Positions 23,410-32,350 of a stretch of DNA of 36,475 nucleotides are shown piece after piece. The stretch covers positions 1 to 36,475 of the forward strand of contig CABZEG010000018.1 in NCBI GenBank assembly GCA_902524655.1. Direction: 5' to 3'. The notes beneath the pieces were generated by a model that worked only from the letters and a program-made list of their open reading frames with translations, was not told where the DNA came from and did no database searches. Positions within the stretch are counted from its first letter, which is position 1. Each line of letters begins with the position of its first letter. The position numbers and the translations under genes are program-made. This stretch comes from an uncultured Alphaproteobacteria bacterium (lineage in GTDB: Bacteria; Pseudomonadota; Alphaproteobacteria; Rhodobacterales; Rhodobacteraceae).

Positions 23410-24346
23410 ACTAATGATTGTAGTACCAGCTTTTAATGAAGAAAAAAGTGTCGGCAGAGTGTTGACAGATTTAACTAGGGTTCTCAGTAACTGTCAATTT
23501 AAGAACAAATATAGAATTATTTTAGTTAATGATGGTTCAACAGATGATACGACTGGTATCGCAAGAAAATTTAAAAACACTTATATATTTTCACATAAAA
23601 TTAATAAGGGCCTAGGAGCCGCTGTAAAAGCTGGCCTAAATATATGCAAAAAACTAAATGCAAAATACGTTGTGAAAATTGATGCAGATGGGCAACATAA
23701 TGCCTCAGATATCCTTAATCTTATAAATCCCTTATTAGAAAATAAAGCAGACGTCGTTTATGGAAAACGAATTTTGAATTTTAGAACTAGTTTAGTAAGA
23801 AAGTTTGGAAATATTTTTTTCTCATATTTAATGAGAGTTCTAACTTCTTGGAATATTCGGGACAGTCAGCCTGGCATTTTTGCCATTAATAATGAATCCC
23901 TAAAGGCAATAAAGATTTTTGGACACTATAACTACACGCAGCAAGTATTATTGAGCTGTCAATTAAATGGGATGAGGTTTATGCACGTTGATGTATCTTT
24001 CTCAAAAAGAAAAACAGGTGGTTCTTTTGTGAGTTTACGTTATGTCTATAAAGCATTAGCACAGATACTTGTCTTGTTAATTTGTTTTCAACCCTTAAAA
24101 GTTTTTGGAAGACTAGGCATTTTCCTCCTGATTTTTGGGGCTCTTATATTTATCTTTCAAAGCTTAAGCTGGGTATTAGGCTTTTCTGATAGAGTTATCA
24201 GCAATGTTAATCTGATTTTGGGTATTTCCATCGTAGGGGGTCAATCCTTATTAGCTGGATTACTAGGACAATTAATCGTGAACCTGAATGAAGAGAAACG
24301 AATAGATAAAGAGCTAGAAAGTAGCGAAATTAAATTTGACAATTGA
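23402..24346 (+). CDS. Polyprenyl-phosphate glycosyltransferase (GT2, DPM1/GtrB-like)
   Basis: GT2 enzyme of 314 residues with two C-terminal membrane helices (about 234-258 and 267-294). MIVVPAFNEEKSV (5-17), NDGSTDDT (43-50) and DADGQH (94-99; D94 and D96 as metal ligands) are those of dolichol/undecaprenyl-phosphate mannose or glucose synthases, as is the later RDSQPGIFAI. The enzyme would load a sugar onto undecaprenyl phosphate on the cytoplasmic face. Together with the GT-C gene upstream it forms a standard donor-synthase/transferase pair that decorates a finished glycan or protein in the periplasm. It overlaps the GT-C gene by eight bases. Family assignment is firm; the sugar is unknown. 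Confidence 0.88.
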   Translation: MNELMIVVPAFNEEKSVGRVLTDLTRVLSNCQFKNKYRIILVNDGSTDDTTGIARKFKNTYIFSHKINKGLGAAVKAGLNICKKLNAKYVVKIDADGQHNASDILNLINPLLENKADVVYGKRILNFRTSLVRKFGNIFFSYLMRVLTSWNIRDSQPGIFAINNESLKAIKIFGHYNYTQQVLLSCQLNGMRFMHVDVSFSKRKTGGSFVSLRYVYKALAQILVLLICFQPLKVFGRLGIFLLIFGALIFIFQSLSWVLGFSDRVISNVNLILGISIVGGQSLLAGLLGQLIVNLNEEKRIDKELESSEIKFDN

Positions 24347-24378
24347 ACGCCAACAAGAAAAAATATTGGGGTCAATTT

Positions 24379-26205
24379 CTACTTTAATTCGTTTGCAATT
24401 GACAAAAAGAAGGGCTCGAGTCTTTTTGCTCCAGTGAGAGTTAGATGATCGTCATCAAAATAATATGGCTTAAAATCTTTCGAAATAAATTCACAATATT
24501 CTTTTTTACAAAAAATATTTCCGGGATAAAAAAAACCATCTATATATTCCTTGTGTTGGTCTGCAAAATTTAAAAACTCTTTAATACTACTAAGATAATC
24601 CTGTCTAGATATAAGATTAAAATCTATTTCCTGACCCGTATCTATTTGTTGATACAGGTATTTCACAATATTTTTTTTGTAAGTAGGTACGGGTGCAACT
24701 ACGTATATAGAAATTTGTGAGTTAACAGCAAATTTCAGCAATAAAGCTACTTTTTTTCTAAACTCAAAATCATTGTAGTGATTATAGTAATAATGAATTA
24801 TTAGAGCCTTTGGCTTCAATGATTTTATATCTTTCCTAAGAGCCTCAAATTGGTAAGGGCTATTAAAAACTAATGGAGGATTTACGCTAAAAAAAGTTCC
24901 AAAATTCATATTGCTATTAATTGTTGAGAGGATATCTTTTATTGAGTCAGCATGGCTGTCACCTACCAACAAAATATTATCAGAGAAGCTTTCTGAAGCA
25001 ACTGGACACAATGCTGAAAAAGGGCTAATAATCCTATTAAAAGTAGGACATCTATATTCTTTGGACCGATCTCCAAAAGCTAACAATATATTTTTCTTGG
25101 GTTGCTTTTCCTTTGACCAGTGAACGACGTTCAAGCTTATAGCTACCAAAATTGCAACTGCTAGCATCGAAGATAACTTGTACCAACTGATGTTAGTTTT
25201 ATATTTCGGTCTTTCTATAAACCTCCATAAAAAGTAAGCTAAAGAAAAAGTCAAAACGCAGATAATAATTAAATCTTGATTTGAATTAAAACCAGTTGTT
25301 GTACCCGATAGTGGTTTATAGTTCAGAATGATTATTAACGGAAAATGTACGAGATAGATGGAATAAGAGATATTGCCAAGAAAAATCAGCAAATTTCCAA
25401 TGATATTTTCTTCAATTCTGCGACCAATGCCAAAATAAATAATTAATCCAAAGCTTATGGTAATAAGTATGCAAGGGAGTCCTGGATGTCCAATTAAATA
25501 ATCCGTTTTATCTGGTTGTACTGGCAATAAAAAAAGAGTACCGAGCATTAAAAACACTGCAAAAATTCTCAACAAATAAATATATTTTTCTTTAAACTTC
25601 AGATTACTGGCGGATGGCAACCAAGCTATCCCTGCACCAATTAAAAATTCCCAAAATCTGGCTGGGAACATATAAAAAGATGTCTTTGGCGAAATACCTA
25701 ATAAGAAAATAGATAAAAGAAATGATGCTCCAAAGAGACAAATAAAGATAACTCTACTTTTCTGCAAAAGAGGAAAAAGAAGTGGCACAACGAGATAAAA
25801 TTGAATTTCTATCGAGAGTGACCAGAAATGAAGAAGTGGGTTGAATTGAATTTGGTTAAAATAAGATCCCATTTTCCAAAAATGGAAATTTGAAAGATAG
25901 AATATGCTGAAAACGCTTTGTTCAACTAACTGACTGAAATCGGAAGAAACAGTTAGTTGAAAATATATTAAAAGCACTGAAATTATGATAATGATATATG
26001 GTGGGAAAAGTCTTGAAAACCTAGCTTTGTAAAAATCAAATATACTTTGTTTTTGATATAGCTTTCCCATCAAAAAGCCACTTATCACGAAAAAGATATC
26101 CACACCAAAATAACCGTTTTCAAACCCAGGCAAATTTAAATGGTAGAAAAATACCAAAATAACAGCCAAGCCCCTGAAAATCTGAATGTCATTTCTATAT
26201 TGCAT
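24379..26205 (-). CDS. Acyltransferase-3 with C-terminal SGNH domain (OafA-like O-acetyltransferase)
   Basis: A 608-residue membrane O-acyltransferase that would acetylate the surface polysaccharide. The acyltransferase-3 part (about 1-335) starts with QIFRGLAVILVFFYH (R11, H22), has GVDIFFVISGFL and LHFWSLSIEIQFY (125-137), and holds about ten to eleven helices. After a linker, the periplasmic SGNH domain shows the catalytic serine in GDSHADS (415-421) and the DxxH pair D584/H587 in FDDDHLTL. This two-domain layout is that of OafA/OatA-type enzymes, in which the SGNH domain finishes transfer to the sugar. It stands alone on the minus strand, convergent with the GT2 gene across 32 bp and divergent from the GMC-like gene. 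No ribosome binding site is clear at ATG 26205. Confidence 0.92.
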   Translation of the reverse strand: MQYRNDIQIFRGLAVILVFFYHLNLPGFENGYFGVDIFFVISGFLMGKLYQKQSIFDFYKARFSRLFPPYIIIIISVLLIYFQLTVSSDFSQLVEQSVFSIFYLSNFHFWKMGSYFNQIQFNPLLHFWSLSIEIQFYLVVPLLFPLLQKSRVIFICLFGASFLLSIFLLGISPKTSFYMFPARFWEFLIGAGIAWLPSASNLKFKEKYIYLLRIFAVFLMLGTLFLLPVQPDKTDYLIGHPGLPCILITISFGLIIYFGIGRRIEENIIGNLLIFLGNISYSIYLVHFPLIIILNYKPLSGTTTGFNSNQDLIIICVLTFSLAYFLWRFIERPKYKTNISWYKLSSMLAVAILVAISLNVVHWSKEKQPKKNILLAFGDRSKEYRCPTFNRIISPFSALCPVASESFSDNILLVGDSHADSIKDILSTINSNMNFGTFFSVNPPLVFNSPYQFEALRKDIKSLKPKALIIHYYYNHYNDFEFRKKVALLLKFAVNSQISIYVVAPVPTYKKNIVKYLYQQIDTGQEIDFNLISRQDYLSSIKEFLNFADQHKEYIDGFFYPGNIFCKKEYCEFISKDFKPYYFDDDHLTLTGAKRLEPFFLSIANELK

Positions 26206-26257
26206 ATTGACAAATACTTTTTTTGCGATGTTTCCTGTTGATCTTTATGTTAAAAAA

Positions 26258-26295
26258 TTTTAAAAATAAAGAGTGTTTTTTTTAAAAATAAAGAG
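26258..26295. repeat. 16-bp direct repeat upstream of divergent genes
   Basis: TTTTAAAAATAAAGAG occurs twice without mismatch (26258-26273 and 26280-26295), a spacing of 22 bp or about two helical turns. It sits in the 188-bp region between the acyltransferase and the GMC-like flavoprotein. The spacing would suit a dimeric regulator. Low complexity makes chance or slippage duplication a real alternative. Confidence 0.4.
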
Positions 26296-26393
26296 CAGCT
26301 ATTTAAATCATCTAAATGACTAATCATGGGAAAAATTCTTGTTGATAAGCTCAGGTTGTTTATTACAAATAGAAGAAATTTAAGATCAGGGCG

Positions 26394-27815
26394 ATGAGAG
26401 ATTTAAACATTGCAATATTGGGAGCTGGTGCGGCAGGTTACGGTACTTATATGGCCTTTAAAGATCTTAAAGGTGTCAATTGTAGCGTTTATAATTTCCC
26501 AGAAGAGGCATCAATTTCAAATGAGCCCAAGGTCAGTCTTGCCAAAAGATACAGTATTTTAAAAAAAAAATATGGCTATAAATTATTTTCGATAAAAACA
26601 AACAGATTTTTAAGAACTCCAAAAAGAATAGAGAATAATCTTGGTGAAACTATATGGGATTCAATGACATCATTTGGTTTGATCTCTTTTTGGGGTGGGG
26701 TGTCACAAAAATTAAATAGACAGGAATTTATTACTAATATTGGGCGAGAACCTGATGAAGTTATTTATGACCCCGTGGATGAATTAATTTATGATGAAGG
26801 TGATTGTCGACAACATAAAGATAAAAATACTTCTCAAGTAAATATGATAAAAATGCATTCTCTTTGCGAAAAATTTTTTGAACATTTAATTAAAGTTCCA
26901 GGGAAAAATTTTTCTTTGGAACCCCCAAAACTTTTTCTTAAAAGAGCCAACAATTTTGATGTAAATTGTGGCAATTTACTAGGATGCGCTCATGTTGATA
27001 CTTTTTTTTCCAGCAAAGATTTTTTCCTTAAAGAAATCAAAAAAAAGAGTTCTAACCTTGAGATTATAAGTGAAAAAATATTAGACCTAGATATAGAAAA
27101 AAGAGAGGTTGCAACAAATGAAAGCAAAAAAGTATTTGATTTCGTTTTCGTCTGTCTAGGTCCTTATCAGACCCAAAAACTATTAAACAAAGCATTAAAA
27201 ACGAATTATCCAATTATTGTTAAGGAACCAACACTTTTTACGTTTCCTATTTTTTATACGGGAAAGATAAATAGAAGCGACAGCTTTTTTGGACTTACAA
27301 ACTTTATTTTTAATTTATCTACTAAAGGAGAAACCGAGATATCAATACAAGTTTATCCACCAAATAAACATATTTTTCTTTCAACTATCCCGTCAATTTT
27401 TTGGGGAAAACTCAGTTTTTTAAAATCAATGTTCTTTTCAAGATTTCTATATCTTCGTGTTTATTGTGGAATGCAAAATCAAGTAACAAAAGTATTTTAT
27501 GATAAAGCCGTAAAACAAGAGAAAAATAATCAAAACATAAATCATACAAAAAATAGGGTATACAAGTTATTTAAAAGAATATGTAAAGGCACTGCTTTTA
27601 TCCCGTTATCGTTATTTTTTAACGCAAAGACCTCATCTCATTATGCAGGATGCAACCCGTCATTTTTATTGCATGTTGACTACCTGGAAAGGAATAAAAT
27701 CTTCATAACTGACAGCAGCAACTGGAAATCATCTCCCGCAAAGAGTCCCACGATAACCATAATTGCAAATGCAACGCACAGAGCAAAAAAAATTATTCAA
27801 CATGATATTTCCTAG
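26394..27815 (+). CDS. FAD-dependent oxidoreductase, GMC-like
   Basis: A 473-residue soluble flavoprotein-like enzyme. The N-terminal Rossmann motif is IAILGAGAAGYGTYMAF (7-23). The C-terminal 70 residues read like the end of the GMC oxidoreductase family: SSHYAGCNPS (compare H-x-x-G), then KIFITDSSNWKSSPAKSP with the D-S-S-x-x-P pattern and TITIIANATHRAKK. The central part, with FGLISFWGGVSQ, is less familiar. Such enzymes oxidise an alcohol to a ketone or aldehyde. It overlaps a DegT aminotransferase gene, suggesting a coupled oxidation then amination of a sugar or another alcohol; this is inference. It is more A- and K-rich than the flanking genes and contains a ten-base A run (26561-26570). 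The start is the ATG at 26394. Confidence 0.6.
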   Translation: MRDLNIAILGAGAAGYGTYMAFKDLKGVNCSVYNFPEEASISNEPKVSLAKRYSILKKKYGYKLFSIKTNRFLRTPKRIENNLGETIWDSMTSFGLISFWGGVSQKLNRQEFITNIGREPDEVIYDPVDELIYDEGDCRQHKDKNTSQVNMIKMHSLCEKFFEHLIKVPGKNFSLEPPKLFLKRANNFDVNCGNLLGCAHVDTFFSSKDFFLKEIKKKSSNLEIISEKILDLDIEKREVATNESKKVFDFVFVCLGPYQTQKLLNKALKTNYPIIVKEPTLFTFPIFYTGKINRSDSFFGLTNFIFNLSTKGETEISIQVYPPNKHIFLSTIPSIFWGKLSFLKSMFFSRFLYLRVYCGMQNQVTKVFYDKAVKQEKNNQNINHTKNRVYKLFKRICKGTAFIPLSLFFNAKTSSHYAGCNPSFLLHVDYLERNKIFITDSSNWKSSPAKSPTITIIANATHRAKKIIQHDIS

Positions 27816-29034
27816 ACAGAAATTATACAATGTCGAACTTTTTAAAGTATTTTTTTTAACGCTAATTAAATTCAATAAAGGTTTTGCTAAAAGCATTTAT
27901 ATTATCAGAGATTTATTGAACTTAACGAAAAATGAGCATCTAGCACTCACACCATATGCGCGTGTCGGAATCCATTTAGTATTGAGTTATGTAATATCAA
28001 ATTACAAAAAAAAAGATGTGCTACTCTCTCCTTTTACCATAAGAGACATGGAAAATATGATAATAAGTGCAGGTGGAAACCCGATTTACATAGATCATTC
28101 TAACGATAGTACGGATTTAGATTATGAACTTATCAAAAACTACCTAAAGGACAATCACGAAACAGTTGGTGCTCTAATATTAACCCACTTTGTTGTAATT
28201 AATCCTGAAATTGAGAAGATAATAAGATTATGTAGAAAATATAAAATATTTTTAGTCCAAGATTGTGCAATAATCTTTGGTGCAACTTTTAAGAAAATAC
28301 CGATATATAAATATGGAGATGCTAGTGTATTAAGCTTCAATATGTTTAAGTTTGTTTCATCAATACATGGAGGAGCAGTAATAACTAAAGATAAAAATTT
28401 AATTAGTTACATTGAGGCTACTCAAAAAAACTGGCAAACTTTTTCCGCAAAAGATTTAACGAGGTACTTTTTTAAAGGAAGTCTTTTCAGATTTATAACT
28501 AATAAATTTATATTTAATTTAATATCGTTTAATCTTATTGCTTATGCTGAAAAATACAGCATACGTTTTCTAAAGAATTTTTTAGTTAATAATCCAACAG
28601 TTTCTGTAAAAAAAACTTTGCCTTATAATTATAAAAGACAGTTGAATGAATTTCAAGTAAGATCAATCGCTAGTCAGATACCACTGTTAGAAGAAAATAC
28701 ACAAAAAAGAAAAAGAAATTTTCTGTTTCTTGAAAAATACATTACAAATCCAGCAGTTAAAAAATTAGTTACTGTAAACAATTTATGTGATGGAGGCTTT
28801 ATAAACTTTCCTGTGCTAGTTGAGGATAGAGCATCGTTTTCAAAGCATCTATATAATAATAGAATAGATCACTCATGTTTTTTTTACCCAAACATCACAA
28901 AAAATTCGAAGAAAGATATTTGCAAAAATGTTACCTCAGTTTCAGATAGGATTGTTTTTTTTCCTATCCACCCACAAATTCAGAGAGCTCAGCTGCAAAT
29001 AATTGTGAGACATGTCAACTCCTATCAAGTTTAA
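27802..29034 (+). CDS. DegT/DnrJ-like PLP-dependent aminotransferase
   Basis: DegT-family enzyme of 410 residues from the ATG at 27802. PLP contacts are recognisable though divergent: TPYARVGIHLVLS (50-62) in the phosphate-binding position, D154 in VQDCAIIFG and the Schiff-base lysine K183 in SFNMFKFVSSIHGGAV. The usual H after DxA is replaced by isoleucine (DCAIIFG against DAAHSFG), so this is not a typical sugar aminotransferase. The N-terminal 45 residues are an extra basic segment. A TTG at 27763 would extend it by 13 residues, but I prefer the ATG that overlaps the GMC gene by 14 bases. The two overlap and are likely co-translated. The 3' end overlaps the convergent small membrane gene by 20 bases. 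Confidence 0.75.
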   Translation: MIFPRQKLYNVELFKVFFLTLIKFNKGFAKSIYIIRDLLNLTKNEHLALTPYARVGIHLVLSYVISNYKKKDVLLSPFTIRDMENMIISAGGNPIYIDHSNDSTDLDYELIKNYLKDNHETVGALILTHFVVINPEIEKIIRLCRKYKIFLVQDCAIIFGATFKKIPIYKYGDASVLSFNMFKFVSSIHGGAVITKDKNLISYIEATQKNWQTFSAKDLTRYFFKGSLFRFITNKFIFNLISFNLIAYAEKYSIRFLKNFLVNNPTVSVKKTLPYNYKRQLNEFQVRSIASQIPLLEENTQKRKRNFLFLEKYITNPAVKKLVTVNNLCDGGFINFPVLVEDRASFSKHLYNNRIDHSCFFYPNITKNSKKDICKNVTSVSDRIVFFPIHPQIQRAQLQIIVRHVNSYQV

Positions 29035-29428
29035 AAAGCCTTGTTAAAGTTTGATAATAAAAATATTTGATAACGTGTGACAATGCCAGGACACTAAGAA
29101 AGATTATGTTATGATCTAACCCGCGTAACAAAAAAAATTTTATAATATTAAACTCTCCAACTCTGAAAAAGACAGAGCTTATAAAAAAACAGAGGAAGAA
29201 AAAGTGTCTTTCTTTGATTTTATAAAAATAGCAATAATGTATGAAAGAATTTATATATGCAATTATAAGAACCAATTTTGTAGAAAATATTTTGTCATTA
29301 GTTGCAAAAATAAATGCGTTAAATAGAAAAAGTGTTATAAAAAACAATAATACTGACTGCACTGAGTAGTTCATAAAACTTCTCTTACCAATATATATCT
29401 TTATTTTTTTACTATTAAGCATCGACAT
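29015..29428 (-). CDS. Small four-helix membrane protein, GtrA-like
   Basis: A 137-residue protein with four hydrophobic helices (about 18-41, 46-66, 73-93 and 103-123) and basic ends. Size, topology and the final helix pattern (LSHVIKYFYYQTLTRLFK) recall the GtrA family, thought to help flip polyprenyl-phosphate sugars alongside GtrB-like GT2 enzymes. A polyprenyl-phosphate GT2 does occur in this locus, but not adjacent. The sequence match is weak, so it may simply be an unknown membrane protein. Its last 20 bases overlap the convergent aminotransferase gene. ATGs at 29428 and 29422 are both possible starts. Confidence 0.5.
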   Translation of the reverse strand: MSMLNSKKIKIYIGKRSFMNYSVQSVLLFFITLFLFNAFIFATNDKIFSTKLVLIIAYINSFIHYCYFYKIKERHFFFLCFFISSVFFRVGEFNIIKFFLLRGLDHNIIFLSVLALSHVIKYFYYQTLTRLFKLDRS

Positions 29429-29603
29429 TTTCTAACTGAATTATAATTTAGCAAAATATACTTTTCTTAGTGGTTGAATACAATGCTGGCTCAAATTTAT
29501 TTTTAAATAGCTACTTTTAAAATGTTGAAAGTCTGCGCTTCAAAAGTTATGGGAAACAAGCACTTTTAATATAATGACTTTTCAGAGCGGCGAGAAATAA
29601 TCT
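29429..29603. other. Intergenic region, nothing recognised
   Basis: This 175-bp A/T-rich spacer separates the 3' end of the sugar-nucleotide dehydrogenase gene from the start of the small membrane protein gene, both on the minus strand. It could hold a promoter for the small gene. I see no hairpin with a T run, no repeat and no open frame of interest. Confidence 0.4.
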
Positions 29604-30881
29604 TCAAAGCCTCAAATCAGTATAATTCTTTTTGAAAACATACTTTAAATCGTAGATTATATTTTTCTTTTTACCGAATGACTTGATTTTTATAATTCCA
29701 AAATTTTTAAATTGATCATGAGCCACGCAAATAAGAATGGCATCATATGTTCCAGTCTTAATATTTTTAATAAGATTTAAATTCGGTATATCAAATACCT
29801 CATCTGCGTTGACAATAGGGTCAAAGACATCTACCTTGCATCCCATAAGTATTAATTGATCATTTATATCAAAAACTTTTGAATTCCGTGTGTCTGGACA
29901 ATTTTCCTTGAAGGCTAAGCCTAAAATTAAAATTTGAGCCTTAAAGATATCTATACCGCTAGAATCCATCTTCTTTTTCAATTGCTTAACTACGTGGAAA
30001 GCCATATTTTCATTTACGGTTCTTCCCGCCAAAATCATTTTTGGTTTATGACCAATTTTTTCAGCTTTGTAAGTTAAATAATATGGATCAACCCCAATAC
30101 AATGGCCTCCTACTAACCCAGGTCGAAATCTTAGAAAATTCCACTTGGTTTCTGCGGCCTCTAAAACTTCTTCAGTATCCAGACCGATCTTTTCGAAAAT
30201 AATACTTAATTCGTTTATTAAGGCTATATTGATATCTCGTTGGGTATTTTCAATAATCTTTGCGGCTTCAGCCACTTTTATTGCACTCACGAGGTGAGTG
30301 CCTGCTACAATTATTTCTTTATATATTTGGTCTACCAAAAGGGCAGCCTCTGAATTTGAACCAGAAGTTACTTTAACAATTTCTGACAAATCACGCTTTT
30401 TATCACCTGGGTTTATCCTTTCAGGACTATAACCACAGTAGAAACCATCGTTATACTTTAAGCCAGATGTTTTTTCAAGAAGCGGAACGCATATCTCCTC
30501 AGTAAGGCCAGGATAGACGGTGGACTCAAATATTACGATATTATCTTTACCAAGAAATTCTCCAACCTGCCTAGTGGCATTTTCTAACGAGCTAGTATCC
30601 GGTTTTCTGGAAGTATTGATCGGCGTTGGAACAGTAATAATATAGCAGTTGCAATCCTTCAAATCATTTGGGTTAGATGTAAAATTCAAATTATCTGCTG
30701 CTAGAATTTCTTTTTTTTGTACTTCCTTAGTGGAGTCATAACCCTTCTGTAACTCTCTCACTCTCTCTAGACTAATGTCGTAACACACTACAGGTCTTAT
30801 TTTCGCAAATTTCATGGCGAGGGGTAACCCAACATAACCGAGACCAATTATTGCCAACTTTATATTTTTCAATAAAAGCAA
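29604..30881 (-). CDS. UDP-N-acetylhexosamine 6-dehydrogenase (WbpA/TviB type)
   Basis: Nucleotide-sugar dehydrogenase that oxidises C6 of a UDP-HexNAc to the uronic acid with NAD+; 425 residues. The NAD fold opens with LAIIGLGYVGLPLA (9-22). TVPTPI (83-88), FESTVYPG (118-125) and GYSPERINPGD (150-160) are typical of the WbpA/WbpO/TviB/VipA branch, not Ugd. The catalytic cysteine is C261 in GGHCIGVDPYY. Whether the substrate is GlcNAc or GalNAc cannot be told, so I give no symbol. Start is TTG 30881 or TTG 30872, both a few bases after GGTGAAA. Its product is the obvious partner of the AsnB-like amidotransferase further along the locus. Confidence 0.88.
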   Translation of the reverse strand: MLLLKNIKLAIIGLGYVGLPLAMKFAKIRPVVCYDISLERVRELQKGYDSTKEVQKKEILAADNLNFTSNPNDLKDCNCYIITVPTPINTSRKPDTSSLENATRQVGEFLGKDNIVIFESTVYPGLTEEICVPLLEKTSGLKYNDGFYCGYSPERINPGDKKRDLSEIVKVTSGSNSEAALLVDQIYKEIIVAGTHLVSAIKVAEAAKIIENTQRDINIALINELSIIFEKIGLDTEEVLEAAETKWNFLRFRPGLVGGHCIGVDPYYLTYKAEKIGHKPKMILAGRTVNENMAFHVVKQLKKKMDSSGIDIFKAQILILGLAFKENCPDTRNSKVFDINDQLILMGCKVDVFDPIVNADEVFDIPNLNLIKNIKTGTYDAILICVAHDQFKNFGIIKIKSFGKKKNIIYDLKYVFKKNYTDLRL

Positions 30882-30904
30882 TATTTCACCAAAAAAAAAT
30901 ATTA

Positions 30905-32350
30905 TTAATGTTTTCTTGAGTAATCATCTTCTAATCTAATTATATCATCTTCTTCTAAATAATCACCAACTTGGACTTCTATAATAATTAAGGACTTACT
31001 AGTTTTATTTTCTAAGCGATGAACAGCACCTAACGGGACATAAATAGATTCGTTTATTTTTACCGTTTTTACTTTATTATTCAAAGTGACTTGTGCCTCG
31101 CCTACTACTACGACCCAGTGCTCCGACCTATATTTATGACTTTGTAAACTAAGGCGCGAACCAGGATTAACCAATATGCTTTTGACTTGAAACATATCCC
31201 TTTTTACTAAAGTTTCAAAAAATCCCCAAGGCCTATAAACACGTTTAAAATTCTCAGCTTGCCTTTTTTTTCCAGTCAATAGTTTCTCAACCAAACTTTT
31301 TATTTCATTTTTTTTATGTCTGTTCCCCACCAGAACAGCATCGGATGTTGAGACAACAATTGTGTCTTCTAAACCAAAAGCTACGAGCTCTATTTCACTA
31401 TCATCTGATATGAGAAGTGACCCCTTATTTCCTTGCTGAGTAACTGCTCCTTTGACATAATTTCCATGATTATCCTTTTTACTTTCTTGCCAAACAGAAT
31501 TCCAACTGCCAAAGTCATTCCAATCACTATCAAATTTAACAAGAAGTATTTTTTTTATTTTTTCTAATAATGCATAATCAATAGAAACAGATAAACACTT
31601 ATTCCAGTATTTTTTTTCTAGTCTAAAAAATCCGAGGTCTGTAGCGCCAAGCCTGACAGACTTTTCAACGTTACCCACCATTTTGGGATCCTGATTAATA
31701 AAATGCTTTTTGAGAATTCCCGGATATGCTAACAATATACCTGAGTTCCAAACATGGTTGCCCGACTGTAACATTTTTATTATTGCTTTTTCAGAGGGCT
31801 TTTCTATGAATGTTTCTACCTCAAAAATATTGTTATGTGCTTCCCTCTCTTTATATTTTACATATCCATAACCGGGCTCAACTCTGGAAGGTTTGACCCC
31901 AAATAAAAATACTGCATCATCAACTTTAGATTCTACCACGGTTTCAATACAGCTTGCCAATTCGTTTGCATCTTCCATTTTGTGATCAGTCGGAAGAAAT
32001 ATAAGTAATGACTGGTTATCAAACTCGTTCAAAAAAAATGTTGCTGCAAGAACACTCGGTGCTGTATTTTTGGCCTCTGGCTCAAGCACTATAAGTTCAG
32101 GCTTGACATTTATCTCTTCCAACTGTTCCTTGACCGTAAATCTGTAATCATCAGATGTAAATACGACTAACCTTTCTATAGAAACTTGATCTACTTTACG
32201 TATCCTCAAAACCGTTTCCTGAAAAAAGGAAAATCTTTTTCCGAAAAGCTTTAAAAATTGTTTGGGATGGCTTTTTCTAGACAGAGGCCAAAGCCTGTTA
32301 CCACTTCCACCTGCTAGTAATATTGGAATGATCTTTTTTCTGATCTTCAT
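30905..32350 (-). CDS. manC: Mannose-1-phosphate guanylyltransferase/mannose-6-phosphate isomerase
   Basis: Bifunctional type II phosphomannose isomerase/GDP-mannose pyrophosphorylase, 481 residues as usual. The nucleotidyltransferase part begins LLAGGSGNRLWPLSR (11-25) with SHPKQFLKL and later EKPSEKAI and NSGILLAYP. The C-terminal cupin isomerase domain starts at YRPWGFFETL and has SLQSHKYRSEHWVVV and VPLGAVHRLEN with the metal-binding histidines. It makes GDP-mannose together with the mutase at 34793-36166. ATG 32350 follows directly on the ugd stop (TAAATG). No gene for converting GDP-mannose to fucose or rhamnose is in the window. Confidence 0.96.
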   Translation of the reverse strand: MKIRKKIIPILLAGGSGNRLWPLSRKSHPKQFLKLFGKRFSFFQETVLRIRKVDQVSIERLVVFTSDDYRFTVKEQLEEINVKPELIVLEPEAKNTAPSVLAATFFLNEFDNQSLLIFLPTDHKMEDANELASCIETVVESKVDDAVFLFGVKPSRVEPGYGYVKYKEREAHNNIFEVETFIEKPSEKAIIKMLQSGNHVWNSGILLAYPGILKKHFINQDPKMVGNVEKSVRLGATDLGFFRLEKKYWNKCLSVSIDYALLEKIKKILLVKFDSDWNDFGSWNSVWQESKKDNHGNYVKGAVTQQGNKGSLLISDDSEIELVAFGLEDTIVVSTSDAVLVGNRHKKNEIKSLVEKLLTGKKRQAENFKRVYRPWGFFETLVKRDMFQVKSILVNPGSRLSLQSHKYRSEHWVVVVGEAQVTLNNKVKTVKINESIYVPLGAVHRLENKTSKSLIIIEVQVGDYLEEDDIIRLEDDYSRKH

